Assembly: GCF_050916235.1 (NCBI RefSeq)
Contig: NZ_CP104854.1
Location: forward strand, 3,534,001 to 3,598,000
Reading direction: 5' to 3'
Length of the DNA stretch: 64,000 bases
From: Maridesulfovibrio sp050916235
GTDB lineage: Bacteria; Desulfobacterota; Desulfovibrionia; Desulfovibrionales; Desulfovibrionaceae
How positions within the stretch are numbered: the stretch's first letter is position 1; each line of letters starts with the position of its first letter. This document shows positions 51,422 to 59,994 of the stretch, piece after piece. The notes under the pieces are model-generated. The model did not search any database, had not been told where the DNA came from, and saw nothing but the letters and a program-made list of their open reading frames with translations. The translations under genes were made by a program, and so were the position numbers.

Positions 51422-53179
51422 ATGCTCAAGGATATTAAGATAAGAACTAAACTGCTGCTGATTCTCGGGATCAATATTGTTCTGCTGGTGATTATGGGTG
51501 TTGTTGCTGTGATGAGTGCCAAAAGTATCAACGGAGCACTTGAACAGGTCTTTAGCCGTGACCTGCAGGGCATGGTTTTTCTGCTTGAGGCTGACCGGGA
51601 TCTGCATCAGGCATTGATTGCCGAGCGCACCATGATTTATGCCAAGCCGGGAACGGAAACTTTCAGCAAGCAGCAAGACGACTATACCTCCAATAAGCAG
51701 CAGGCGGATACCAGAGTAGGCAAGTTTGCAAAGACCTCGAACAATCCCGATCAGCAGCAACTTGTCAAGAAGTACGAGGCTGACCGTAAGCGTTGGGACG
51801 AAGTTTCCATAAAGCTCTGGCAGGACAAGCAGGCAGGCGCGGGAATAGAAGAACTGTCACCCATCTCCCTTGGTGAAGGGATGAAGCGGTTTGATACCAT
51901 GCGCGAACACATCAACGTGCTGACAGAAGCTCTGCAGAGTCAGGCCGAACAAGCCCAGAAGAAAGCCGAGCAATCGTATGCCTCGCTTTCAACCATAATT
52001 GCCTTCCTGACCATAGGCAGTGCCATTATCGGCGCGCTGTGTACCCTGATCGTGACCGGCAACATCACCGTGCCGTTGCGCAAGGTTGTGGACTGTGCCG
52101 AGCAGTTGGCCGCAGGGGATTACCCGCAGGCCATGCGCATGGCGCGCAGGGATGAAGTCGGGGTTCTGGCGGATTCGTTTGACGAGATGAATGCCACCTT
52201 GAAGCGCAACATGCTCGAAATTGAGGCCAAAAGTCGTGAGGCTCAAGAAAAGGCCGATGCTGCAGAAAAGGCCATGCTGGAAGCAGAAAAGGCCCGCAGT
52301 GCAGCGGAACGGGCCAAAAAGGAAGGTATGAATCAGGCTGCGGGCCAGCTTGAGCAGATTGTCTCGCGTATAGCATCGGCCTCGGATGAACTCAACGGGC
52401 AGATTCAGGAATCCAGAAGAGGGTGTGATGCCCAGCGCAACCGGACTTCCGAAGCGGCAACAGCCATGGAGGAAATGAATGCCACCGTGCTTGAAGTTGC
52501 CGGAAACGCATCCCACGCGGCCGAAAATGCCAAGAAGGCAAGCGAGCAGGCGCACGATGGAGGCGAGCTGGTTGAAACTGTAGTCTCTTCAATTGAGGCA
52601 CTGAACAAGGAATCCAAGGAGCTATACTCCGAGATGGGCGAGCTTGGGCAAAAAGCCGAGTCCATCGGACAGGTCATGGGTGTGATCAGCGACATCGCGG
52701 ACCAGACCAACCTGCTGGCACTCAATGCCGCTATTGAAGCTGCAAGGGCCGGGGATGCCGGGCGCGGGTTTGCGGTTGTTGCCGACGAAGTCCGCAAGCT
52801 GGCAGAAAAGACCATGGCAGCCACCGATGAGGTCGGTAATGCCATCCGGTCGATTCAGGGCAGTGCGCGTAAAAGTGTACAGTCTGTGGAGAAGACTTCG
52901 GACATGGTCGGAAAGAGTACTGAACTCAGCCGTCAGGCCGGGCAGTTCCTTATTAAAATTCAGGAGTATGTCGGTGAAACCGCAGATCAGGTCCGGGCCA
53001 TAGCAACCGCTGCGGAACAGCAGTCTGCAAGTTCTGAGGAAATCAACCGTACCACGGACGAGATAAACACCATCGCCAGCGATATTGCTGAGGCCATGGC
53101 TCAGTCAGCACATGCAATGGACGATATGGCACAGCTTTCGGAACAGTTGCGCAGGCTGATAGATGAGCTCAAGAGTTAG
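51422..53179 (+). CDS. Methyl-accepting chemotaxis protein with four-helix-bundle sensor
   Basis: 585-residue chemoreceptor. TM1 ~11-32, a periplasmic all-helical domain ~35-190 (SINGALEQVFSRDL, LLEADRDLHQALIAERTMIY, MKRFDTMREHINVLTEALQ) of the 4HB_MCP type, and TM2 ~195-217. HAMP is followed by a coiled signalling domain with the intact CheA/CheW tip DIADQTNLLALNAAIEAARAG. AAGGAGG precedes the ATG. Position directly behind the keto-acid decarboxylase suggests a link between that metabolism and taxis; the ligand is unknown. Confidence 0.92.
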   Translation: MLKDIKIRTKLLLILGINIVLLVIMGVVAVMSAKSINGALEQVFSRDLQGMVFLLEADRDLHQALIAERTMIYAKPGTETFSKQQDDYTSNKQQADTRVGKFAKTSNNPDQQQLVKKYEADRKRWDEVSIKLWQDKQAGAGIEELSPISLGEGMKRFDTMREHINVLTEALQSQAEQAQKKAEQSYASLSTIIAFLTIGSAIIGALCTLIVTGNITVPLRKVVDCAEQLAAGDYPQAMRMARRDEVGVLADSFDEMNATLKRNMLEIEAKSREAQEKADAAEKAMLEAEKARSAAERAKKEGMNQAAGQLEQIVSRIASASDELNGQIQESRRGCDAQRNRTSEAATAMEEMNATVLEVAGNASHAAENAKKASEQAHDGGELVETVVSSIEALNKESKELYSEMGELGQKAESIGQVMGVISDIADQTNLLALNAAIEAARAGDAGRGFAVVADEVRKLAEKTMAATDEVGNAIRSIQGSARKSVQSVEKTSDMVGKSTELSRQAGQFLIKIQEYVGETADQVRAIATAAEQQSASSEEINRTTDEINTIASDIAEAMAQSAHAMDDMAQLSEQLRRLIDELKS

Positions 53180-53214
53180 TATCCGGGATTTTTGAAATAT
53201 TCTGTGACCCAAAG

Positions 53215-53244
53215 AAAAGGCCGGTTGATCCGGCCTTTTTTTTG
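53215..53244 (+). terminator. Terminator after the chemoreceptor gene
   Basis: AAAAGGCCGG-TTGAT-CCGGCCTTTTTTTT. Confidence 0.9.
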
Positions 53245-53328
53245 GGGCGTCTGCACGGATGCAGGCGGAAAAGAATTGTATTCAGCCGGACATGTCATGC
53301 CTGTGGTCCTGCCTGCCGGATAGGCGGT

Positions 53329-53631
53329 TCAGGACTGTGCCGGTTCGTCCTTGAGCCCCTCAAATCCTGCAGCCATCATGGTCGGTATGAACTGGGTGAC
53401 TTCGTAGTTGGCGACCTTGTTGATGTTGAAGGGGTCTTCGGCAAGGACTTCCTCCAGCTCTGCAAGGGAAATATTACGCACAAGTATGATCCCTCCAGTG
53501 CGGGGAACCTTGCGGCCGGAGGCGACAAAGATGCCTTTTTCATACTGCCGGGTAAGAAATTCAACATGCTCTTCAAGTAGTGCATCTATGTTTTCAAGCG
53601 GTTTAATGTAAGTAAGGTTGACGATGTACAT
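53329..53631 (-). CDS. YciI-family protein
   Basis: 100-residue cytoplasmic protein. It begins MYIVNLTYIKPLENID and has LLEEHVEFLTRQYEKGIFVASGRK and GGIILVRNISLAELEEVLAEDPF, the ferredoxin-like YCII fold with its conserved His (EHVEFL) and Asp (EDPF). Some relatives are small dehydrochlorinase-like or muconolactone-isomerase-like enzymes, but most have no known reaction. AAGGAG lies upstream of the ATG. Divergent from the STAS gene. Confidence 0.88.
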   Translation of the reverse strand: MYIVNLTYIKPLENIDALLEEHVEFLTRQYEKGIFVASGRKVPRTGGIILVRNISLAELEEVLAEDPFNINKVANYEVTQFIPTMMAAGFEGLKDEPAQS

Positions 53632-53787
53632 AAATATTGATCTCCTTTTGTGCGGATGTTACATATAATGCGTTGTGCGTGCCAGGACATGTCTTTTACA
53701 GGGGAATACAAGTGCATGTCCATCAGTTTAGCAGGGGTTCTGCTTGACCGGCATAGAATTTGTGCCGGGGTCGGGAAGGGGTTTACA

Positions 53788-54159
53788 ATGCTGGAGACGT
53801 TTATGGATCTGGTAAGGGAAAAAGTCGGCGGGTATCTTGTTCTGCATGTGGATGCGGAAAAGGTCGACGCCACCAACTCGGGAAAGTTGAAGGATCTTCT
53901 GGTCGAGGTTGTTGAAGCCGGTGAAAAGAAACTGGTGATTGATTTTTCGCGTGTGGAGTTTATGGATTCCACCGGTCTGGCCGGTCTGCTGCCGGTCAAG
54001 AAGATGCTTCCGGGGGACGGTCATGTGCTTGTTGTCGGATTGACTCCGAGGGTGAAGCAGTTGTTCAAGCTTACAAAGGTTGACGATATAATAGATATTT
54101 TTTCTTCAGTTGAAGAGGCCCTTGTATTCAAGTCAGCCGCTCACGGCTCCACCTCTTGA
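53788..54159 (+). CDS. STAS-domain anti-sigma-factor antagonist
   Basis: 123 residues, all STAS domain, of the SpoIIAA/RsbV class. The phosphorylatable Ser61 lies in EFMDSTGLAGLL. LVLHVDAEKVDATNSGKLKDLL forms the first strand and helix. Such proteins bind anti-sigma kinases or regulators and are switched by Ser phosphorylation. ATG at 53788 follows AAGGGG; longer upstream frames lack domain homology. The partner kinase is not in this window. Confidence 0.88.
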   Translation: MLETFMDLVREKVGGYLVLHVDAEKVDATNSGKLKDLLVEVVEAGEKKLVIDFSRVEFMDSTGLAGLLPVKKMLPGDGHVLVVGLTPRVKQLFKLTKVDDIIDIFSSVEEALVFKSAAHGSTS

Positions 54160-54239
54160 CTACTGCCCGCCGATTGTTAAATAAAGGGCCGTATTTGATT
54201 TTTACATAAGACGACAACCGACATGGAGGATATAGACAA

Positions 54240-54731
54240 GTGCCGTCATTTGATATTGTAAGCCAGGTGGATATGCAGGAAGTGGACAATGCCGTTAACA
54301 ACGTGCTCAAGGAAATCGAGACCCGCTATGATTTCCGCGGCGCCAAGACCGTGATGGACCTGAGCAAGAAAACCAGCTCCATCAACCTTGTTACCGGCGA
54401 CGACATGAAGATCAAGGCCGTGCGCGACATGCTAATCACCCATTTCACCCGCCGCAAGGTCGACCCCCGTGTTCTTGATTTCGGTCAGGCGGAAGCAACC
54501 TCCGGTGGTCAGCTCAAGCAGGAAATCAAGATCAAGGAAGGTATCGACAAGGATACCGCCAAGAAGATTGTGAAGATGATCAAGGACAGCAAGATCAAGG
54601 TTCAGGCCGCAATTCAGGACGAACAGGTCCGTGTTACCGGCAAGAAACTCGACGATCTGCAGGAAGTAATCAGCCTGGTCCGTGACTGCGATCTCGAAAT
54701 GCCTTTCCAGTTCGTGAACATGAAGAAGTAG
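54240..54731 (+). CDS. yajQ: YajQ-family nucleotide-binding protein
   Basis: 163-residue cytoplasmic protein, full length for the family. It begins PSFDIVSQVDMQEVDNAVNN and KEIETRYDFRG, followed by KEGIDKDTAKKIVKMIKDSKIKVQAAIQ and LQEVISLVRDCDLEMPFQFVN at the end; this is diagnostic for YajQ (DUF520). Members bind nucleotides, RNA or tRNA, and XC_3703 from Xanthomonas binds c-di-GMP. GTG start with GGAGGAT upstream. Confidence 0.95.
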   Translation: MPSFDIVSQVDMQEVDNAVNNVLKEIETRYDFRGAKTVMDLSKKTSSINLVTGDDMKIKAVRDMLITHFTRRKVDPRVLDFGQAEATSGGQLKQEIKIKEGIDKDTAKKIVKMIKDSKIKVQAAIQDEQVRVTGKKLDDLQEVISLVRDCDLEMPFQFVNMKK

Positions 54732-54753
54732 CGTTCACATTTCATTGTGAAAT

Positions 54754-54790
54754 AAAACCCCGCACCGGATTCCGATGCGGGGTTTTTTAA
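54754..54790. terminator. Bidirectional terminator between yajQ and the SBP3 gene
   Basis: AAAACCCCGCA...TGCGGGGTTTTTT hairpin. The stop codon of the minus-strand gene lies in its T tail. Confidence 0.85.
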
Positions 54791-55569
54791 TTGCCGTTAT
54801 CCATGTCGTTCTCTGGTTCCCGGAGCAGGGAGGTGTAGTCCTTTAGAATCCGTCTGATGGTCCCATCCCGGTGCATTTCCTTTAATGCGTTGTCGAGCCT
54901 CTCCATCATGTCGTTTCCGATGTTGGCGTTTACCACGTGGTAGAGCGTCAGGCTCATCAGTATCGGGGATGTCTTTATCTTATCCATTCCGGTCCGTTCC
55001 AGAATTACCGATCCTATCTCCTGATTGGTCACTGCAGCGTCAAACCTGCCTTTGTTAAGCATAGTGAGAAGCTGTGTGAAATTGTTGGTCTCAAACATCT
55101 GCCGTGCATGGCCTGAGGCAAGATTAGTGGCGGACATGTCTCCGCGGACAACCCCGCTGCTGAGCCCGTCAAGATCTTCCGGAGTGTTGATCGGTTTTTT
55201 GCCTGTCGGGTAAAAGGCGCAGAGGTTGTTGGTGAAAAGCGGGGTCGGAATCGGTTTCAGCCCGGGGTAATTTGCGAGGGCCGTAAGGGTGCGTGCGCTT
55301 GAAGCCGATATCTTACCCCGGTTGGCGTATTCCAGATCGCGCAGTAGCGGCAGGTGCATGAATTCCACGTCCGCCCCGGCTCTATGGTAGAGTTCAGTCA
55401 GAAGTGCTTCCAGCGTCGGAGAGCCGGTCTGATCGTCATCGAGAATGGAAATCCCGATGGTAAATTTTTTCTGTGCAAAAGCCAGCCCGTTACTGTTCCC
55501 GGAGATGAAGCCAAGAGGGATAAGGCCGATTGCGGTGGTAATGATAAGTATGTGACGCAGGAATTTCAC
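54787..55569 (-). CDS. Periplasmic solute-binding protein, SBP3-like
   Basis: 260 residues. Signal peptide ~1-32 (KFLRHILIITTAIGLIPLGF ... AFA). The mature part has FTIGISILDDDQTGSPTLEALLTELYHRAGADVEFMHLPLLRDLEYANRG-type spacing of family 3 binding proteins and LNKGRFDAAVTNQEIG and MMERLDNALKEMHRDGTIRRILKDY near the end. Such stand-alone proteins often serve as sensors or ABC receptors for polar amino acids. GTG start with a weak site. The downstream regulator-like gene starts after the stop on the same strand is five bases away upstream (55575), so the two are adjacent and probably linked. Confidence 0.78.
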   Translation of the reverse strand: MKFLRHILIITTAIGLIPLGFISGNSNGLAFAQKKFTIGISILDDDQTGSPTLEALLTELYHRAGADVEFMHLPLLRDLEYANRGKISASSARTLTALANYPGLKPIPTPLFTNNLCAFYPTGKKPINTPEDLDGLSSGVVRGDMSATNLASGHARQMFETNNFTQLLTMLNKGRFDAAVTNQEIGSVILERTGMDKIKTSPILMSLTLYHVVNANIGNDMMERLDNALKEMHRDGTIRRILKDYTSLLREPENDMDNGN

Positions 55570-55574
55570 CGCGA

Positions 55575-56042
55575 TTACTTTTTACCGCAATGGGTTTCAT
55601 AGCTGGTTACTGTTTCCATGATTTCCCTGCAGGTGTGCTCTCCCTGACGGCGGACCAGTTCCGGGGCGGCGTTGCTGGAGATCAGACGATCCAGCTCGAC
55701 TTTTTCCGGGTAATCGTCAAGGCATTCCTCCTCAACGGTCAGCTTGTCGGGCTCGTACTGCTGTTTCTCCTGCACCCGGTGGTCTATTGCATCACACAGG
55801 TGATTCAGGGCGGCTACTACAAGTTCCCTTTCTCCTGCTTCGTTCAGCATGCTGAAAAGCAGATGGAGGCGGTCCAGCGGATTGCGCTGATGGTCTTCAT
55901 GCAGGGGGGATGAGCAGTAGCGGTTGATCTGGCTCTGGCCGCGGGAAAAGATTTTCTGCATTTCGGTTGCGCCGAGGATGTCCCGGCAGCATTGCATTAT
56001 TTCCCATGTTTCGACCGCAGTTACATTCTTTCTGGATTTCAT
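55575..56042 (-). CDS. Uncharacterised protein, possible HTH regulator
   Basis: 155 residues from the ATG at 56042, which follows AAAGGCG. The N-terminal half (TAVETWEIMQCCRDILGATEM, FSRGQSQINRYCSSP, NPLDRLHLLFSMLNEAG) resembles the CII-like or phage-regulatory HTH proteins in which W-x-x-M and a QINRW/QINRY helix recur. The C-terminal half is acidic and Cys-containing (EEECLDD, HTCREIM). Five bases separate it from the SBP3 gene on the same strand. No enzyme motif is visible. Function is tentative. Confidence 0.55.
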   Translation of the reverse strand: MKSRKNVTAVETWEIMQCCRDILGATEMQKIFSRGQSQINRYCSSPLHEDHQRNPLDRLHLLFSMLNEAGERELVVAALNHLCDAIDHRVQEKQQYEPDKLTVEEECLDDYPEKVELDRLISSNAAPELVRRQGEHTCREIMETVTSYETHCGKK

Positions 56043-56587
56043 GTTAACGCCTTTGAAATAGAGTATTCTTCGGGTGAGCTGTACCCTGTAGGACGAACAG
56101 CAGGGCGTGGGGAAATGATCCATTTTTTTCCCCTCGCTTTTCTTCTGCAATGGTTTCAATATAAAAACCGTGGATAAGTATTGTCCGTATATGATATACA
56201 TAGGGAACAATCTTTTTTCAATAAAGATGTGCGACTTCGGGGTATTCAAGGCTTATCCGGAGTTGTCGGGCTGATGGAAGGAATAATGCAGAGGTACCAA
56301 TAAATTTAAAAAAGTGGTTTGACCTGAGCCCTGATACCCTGTATCACGCTGTAATCTCTTGCTTACCCAGCCGAAGTGGAAAATTCCGGCGTGCATGTAA
56401 GGCAAATAGCTGTCTTGGGTTGCAAAAGCTTTAGAATATAGTATAAATGTTTAAATTGACTTGTTAAAGACGTGAGATGTTTTTTGTGTCCGCCCAGTGT
56501 TGGCGGGCATGATCAACCATATGTTGAAAACCGCGCCGGACACCCCGGTGTAAAAAATGGAACAATAGTTTTTTAAAGGAGAAAGTC
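56043..56587. other. Divergent intergenic region before the envelope operon
   Basis: About 545 bases with AT-rich segments. The promoter at 56420-56447 is the only site singled out. Confidence 0.45.
56420..56447 (+). promoter_or_regulatory. Candidate promoter of the envelope operon
   Basis: TTGCAA (56420-56425), 16-base spacer, TATAAA (56442-56447), about 140 bases before the first gene. Confidence 0.4.
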
Positions 56588-57508
56588 ATGAAAAAAACCA
56601 TTTTGCTTCTGGTGGCCCTGTTGAGTTTCCTGGTGGTGCCGTCGCTTTCCCTGGCCGGTGACCTTCCCCGGCTGATGATTGTGGGTGAAGACGCAGACCC
56701 CGATACCATTCCCCGCAATAACAGAGTTTTCAACCGTGTCATGAGCGCGATTGCAAACGAGCTGATCAACCGCGGCTTTGACGTGAAAGATGAAACTGCC
56801 CTGACTCACACCACCCACGTTCAGGACCGCACCCGTCGCGATGATGCGGAGCTGATCCAGATCGCCAAGGATGCCGGTATTGATGTCCTTATCATCTTCA
56901 GTATCTATCCCAATGTTAACAGTAACCAGAACAGTGTGCGCGCAACCGCAAGGGTTGAAGGCCGTCTGCTTTCCGTATGGGACGGTTCCAGACTCGGCAA
57001 CTTTGAAGCCGAACCCCAGCAGTACCAGCTTGTTCCTTCTCCCTACGGAAGAAACGAAGTGCTTGAGTCCGTGGGCAAGATGTCCAAGATCATCGGTTCC
57101 GATGTTGCCGCAGTTCTTGCTGACCGTCTTGAAGGCTACTACCCCGAAGGCGGCGGAGCTGCCGCTACTGATGGCGGTTCCAGCGTAGGTACCGGCGGCC
57201 GTGTGAAGGAATGGACCCTTATCTTCGACGGCTTCACCGATGACGATATGCTCGACGTTGAAGATTATATCACCATCTTCACCGGTTACGACAGCCACCG
57301 TCCGAAGTCCAACGCACTGAACACCTCTTCCCATCACGAAGTATGGTACAATACCTCCATCGATTCCGCTCACCTGAAGAGGAACTTCACCAAGATGCTC
57401 AAGAAGCTGAACATGCAGGGACGCATCTACATTTCCGGACAGGAAGTGAAGATCGTCAAGCAGCACCGCGTAAAGCAGCGCAAGCAGCAGAGCAACAGCG
57501 AGTGGTAG
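56588..57508 (+). CDS. Exported protein of unknown function, first gene of the envelope operon
   Basis: 306 residues. Signal peptide 1-23 (KKTILLLVALLSFLVVPSLSLA). The mature protein has two parts: ~25-185 with LPRLMIVGEDADPDTIPRNNRV, ELINRGFDVKDETAL and DVLIIFSIYPNV, which has the alternating strand/helix look of periplasmic TolB-N/CsgG-like folds; and, after a Gly-rich linker (EGGGAAATDGGSSVGTGG), ~205-306 with a second small domain (EWTLIFDGFTDDDMLDVEDY) ending in a very basic tail. AAGGAG precedes the ATG. 33 bases separate it from the next gene. Assignment beyond 'exported' is not possible. Confidence 0.75.
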   Translation: MKKTILLLVALLSFLVVPSLSLAGDLPRLMIVGEDADPDTIPRNNRVFNRVMSAIANELINRGFDVKDETALTHTTHVQDRTRRDDAELIQIAKDAGIDVLIIFSIYPNVNSNQNSVRATARVEGRLLSVWDGSRLGNFEAEPQQYQLVPSPYGRNEVLESVGKMSKIIGSDVAAVLADRLEGYYPEGGGAAATDGGSSVGTGGRVKEWTLIFDGFTDDDMLDVEDYITIFTGYDSHRPKSNALNTSSHHEVWYNTSIDSAHLKRNFTKMLKKLNMQGRIYISGQEVKIVKQHRVKQRKQQSNSEW

Positions 57509-57541
57509 GCCTCGGATTAAAACTGAACTGAAGAGGTCTTT

Positions 57542-58648
57542 ATGTCCTTCCTGAAATTATACGCCAAAGCGGCCGTAATTTCCCTGGCTCTTCTCCTTTT
57601 CGCCTCCTCGGCTTTCGCCGTGGAGGCCACGGGAGAGGGGATCGACCGCCAGCAGGCCCTTAATTCGGCCCTGAGATCAGCGGTTGAGATCGCGCTGGGA
57701 ACGGCCATCGCTTCCGATTCCATTGTTGAATCAGGGGTGCTGGTCCGTGATGAGATTGCGAGCCATTCCAAGGGGTACGTCACCTCTTACAAGGTTATAA
57801 GCGAAAGTGCGCTTGAGGGCGGCTACACCATCACCATCGACGCAATGGTCGATTCCACTGTCCTTGGTGATGACTTCAACACCCTGAGCATACTGCAGAA
57901 GATGTCCAACCTGCCACGGCTGCTCATCTTCGCTTCGGAGACCGGGTTCAGTTCCGTACCCCCGGAAGCCATGAAGCCGCTGGTGCACGACGTGGCACAG
58001 GTCTTCGGAGAGAAGTTCCGCTTCGAAGTAATCGACTGGCCGATCGCCCGGGCCTCGTACAGCTCCATTGAGGGGCAGATGAACCTTGAAAAGGCCGTTA
58101 AGTACAACAGCCAGCTCAAGGCCGACTACGTGGTTGATGTGGAGCTGGAGCTTCCTGAAGCTGCCAACCCGGTGCTGCACCTTTCCGTGGTGCGCATCTC
58201 CGACAAGCTGAAGGTCGCTGAAGTACGCAGACCGGTTGAAAAGTACGTAAGGCTTTCCGGTAAGCCCGCACAGCGTTACGCTCAGGCTACCGAAGCCGCC
58301 AAGCCCGAAGTATACTGGGCTGCGGTTCGTGCTGCCGGCAAGATGGTCGAGTACATGGAATCCGAGCTGGATCGCGGCAAGGGCTTCCGCTACGAACTGG
58401 CCTTCACCGCTTTCCCGGAAATCGAGCGGGTCGGACGTTCTCTTGAGGACATCCCCGGTTTCGTGCGCAGCGAAGTGAAGCGCAGAAACGGCAAGAATAT
58501 GGAAATGGTCTACTGGTCCACACTGCGTCCCGAAGCCCTGTTCAAGAGAGTGCAGGGTTCCCTGAAGGATATCGGTGTTGAAAAGTTCAAGAGCAAAATG
58601 GATGGAAGGTCCATGAAGTTCCGCTGGGAAAACCCCGAGGGCTTCTGA
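57542..58648 (+). CDS. Exported FlgT/LPP20-like protein
   Basis: 368 residues. Signal peptide 1-26 (AAVISLALLLFASSAFAV). The first mature segment, VEATGEGIDRQQALNSALRSAVEIALGT with VLVRDEIASHSKGYVTSYKVISE and GGYTITIDAMVD, matches the N-terminal domain of FlgT and LPP20-like proteins, which bind to flagellar or outer-membrane structures. A middle part (~115-210) has strands similar to the first gene in this operon (LPRLLIFASETG). The C-terminal ~130 residues are unique to this protein. It could be a flagellar or envelope accessory; no flagellar genes are in the window. Confidence 0.75.
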   Translation: MSFLKLYAKAAVISLALLLFASSAFAVEATGEGIDRQQALNSALRSAVEIALGTAIASDSIVESGVLVRDEIASHSKGYVTSYKVISESALEGGYTITIDAMVDSTVLGDDFNTLSILQKMSNLPRLLIFASETGFSSVPPEAMKPLVHDVAQVFGEKFRFEVIDWPIARASYSSIEGQMNLEKAVKYNSQLKADYVVDVELELPEAANPVLHLSVVRISDKLKVAEVRRPVEKYVRLSGKPAQRYAQATEAAKPEVYWAAVRAAGKMVEYMESELDRGKGFRYELAFTAFPEIERVGRSLEDIPGFVRSEVKRRNGKNMEMVYWSTLRPEALFKRVQGSLKDIGVEKFKSKMDGRSMKFRWENPEGF

Positions 58649-58772
58649 CCAGAGAAATTCACGCGGGGGGATTACTGATGAGTTTTTCCCCTCGCTTGTT
58701 TTCCGGCATGGTTTATATTTACCGTAAACCATGATTGCTGCTCCTGGCATCCGCAGCAAGGAGGAATTACCT

Positions 58773-59978
58773 ATGAAGAAAAATCTGATATTTATAACGG
58801 GCCTGCTTTTGATCCTCGTCCTTGCGGGCTGCGGAAAGAAAGTGGCACCCCAGTCCATTGAGGACAACCCGGCACACCATTACCTTACCGGTATGGAGCT
58901 GATTGATCAGGGCATGCCGGACAAGGCTTTTGTCCGTTTTGAGCGGGCCGTTGCCCTTGATGACGAGTACGCGCCTGCAATCGCCGGCAAGGCTCTGGTT
59001 TACGCCATGCGTGCCGAGGCCGAAAGCGACGAGCAGTACAGCGCGGCTGACTCGGAACGGGCCATCGACCAGTTCGACAAGGCCGTACGCGAGGCCCGCA
59101 GGGACCGTTCCCAGAAGTTCAGCGTCTACGTTACCGGCATCAGGGTCTACACCCACATAGCCACCCGCGGCTGGCTGCAGAGGGCTGAAGACCTCGCCGC
59201 CGATGCAAGGCTCATGTCCAAGGAAGTGAAGGAGGAGGAACTCCCTTACTACCGTAACATTGAAGCCCTGAACTACTTCCTCGGATTGGCTTATTTCAAG
59301 GGCGGCGAGTTCCGCAAGGCCGAGGATTCCCTCGGGCTGGTGCTGGCTTCCGCTCCGGGCAAGTGGCATGACAAGGCCAATGCCTTGTACAACCGGGCCC
59401 AGAAGATCCTGCGGGCCATGAGCAACTACACCCTCACCGACGTGGCCAAGAAGATCGCGGTGAAGGATGAGGTTGTCCGTGCCGATGTCGCCGCACTGCT
59501 GGTTGACGAGCTGCATCTGGACCGCCTCTTCGCCGGACGCATTCCCGTGCCCAATCAGAAGCTCAAGGCTGATTTCGTACCCGCAGACGTTGTCCACCAC
59601 ATGTTCGAGCCCGAGATAATGACCGTGCTCAAGTGGCATGTGCGCGGGCTGCAGCCCCAGTATGACCAGAAGACCCGCGCCGAGCTGTTCTTCCCCGACA
59701 AGCCCATGACCCGCAAGGAACTGGCGCTTGTTCTGGAAGACGTGCTGATCAAGCTTACCGGTGACGAGTCCATGTCCAGCATCCATCTGGGCCAGAGCAG
59801 ATCGCTCTATCCCGATGTGAAGTCTACTGATGCCTATTACAACGCAGTGGTAAACGTAGTGAACAGGAATCTCATGGAAACCGGCCTGTCCGGGGCCTTC
59901 CGGCCCGATGACAAGATGGATGGAGCGGACCTGATCCTTTCCCTTATGCGGCTGCGCAACATAATGAATGTTTACTAG
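58773..59978 (+). CDS. TPR lipoprotein with C-terminal SLH-like domain
   Basis: 401 residues. A lipobox (LVLAGCGKK) places it in the outer or inner membrane. Residues ~35-220 contain TPR-like helices (HYLTGMELIDQGMPDKAFVRFERAVALDDEYAPAIAGKA). The C-terminal ~170 residues resemble S-layer homology motifs (FFPDKPMTRKELALVLEDVLI, YPDVKSTDAYYNAVVNVVNRNLM, FRPDDKMDGADLILSLMRL), which usually bind cell-wall polymers. AAGGAGGAATT precedes the ATG. A TPR/SLH lipoprotein could link the wall and outer membrane. Confidence 0.82.
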   Translation: MKKNLIFITGLLLILVLAGCGKKVAPQSIEDNPAHHYLTGMELIDQGMPDKAFVRFERAVALDDEYAPAIAGKALVYAMRAEAESDEQYSAADSERAIDQFDKAVREARRDRSQKFSVYVTGIRVYTHIATRGWLQRAEDLAADARLMSKEVKEEELPYYRNIEALNYFLGLAYFKGGEFRKAEDSLGLVLASAPGKWHDKANALYNRAQKILRAMSNYTLTDVAKKIAVKDEVVRADVAALLVDELHLDRLFAGRIPVPNQKLKADFVPADVVHHMFEPEIMTVLKWHVRGLQPQYDQKTRAELFFPDKPMTRKELALVLEDVLIKLTGDESMSSIHLGQSRSLYPDVKSTDAYYNAVVNVVNRNLMETGLSGAFRPDDKMDGADLILSLMRLRNIMNVY

Positions 59979-59994
59979 ACGAGTGGAGGATAAC

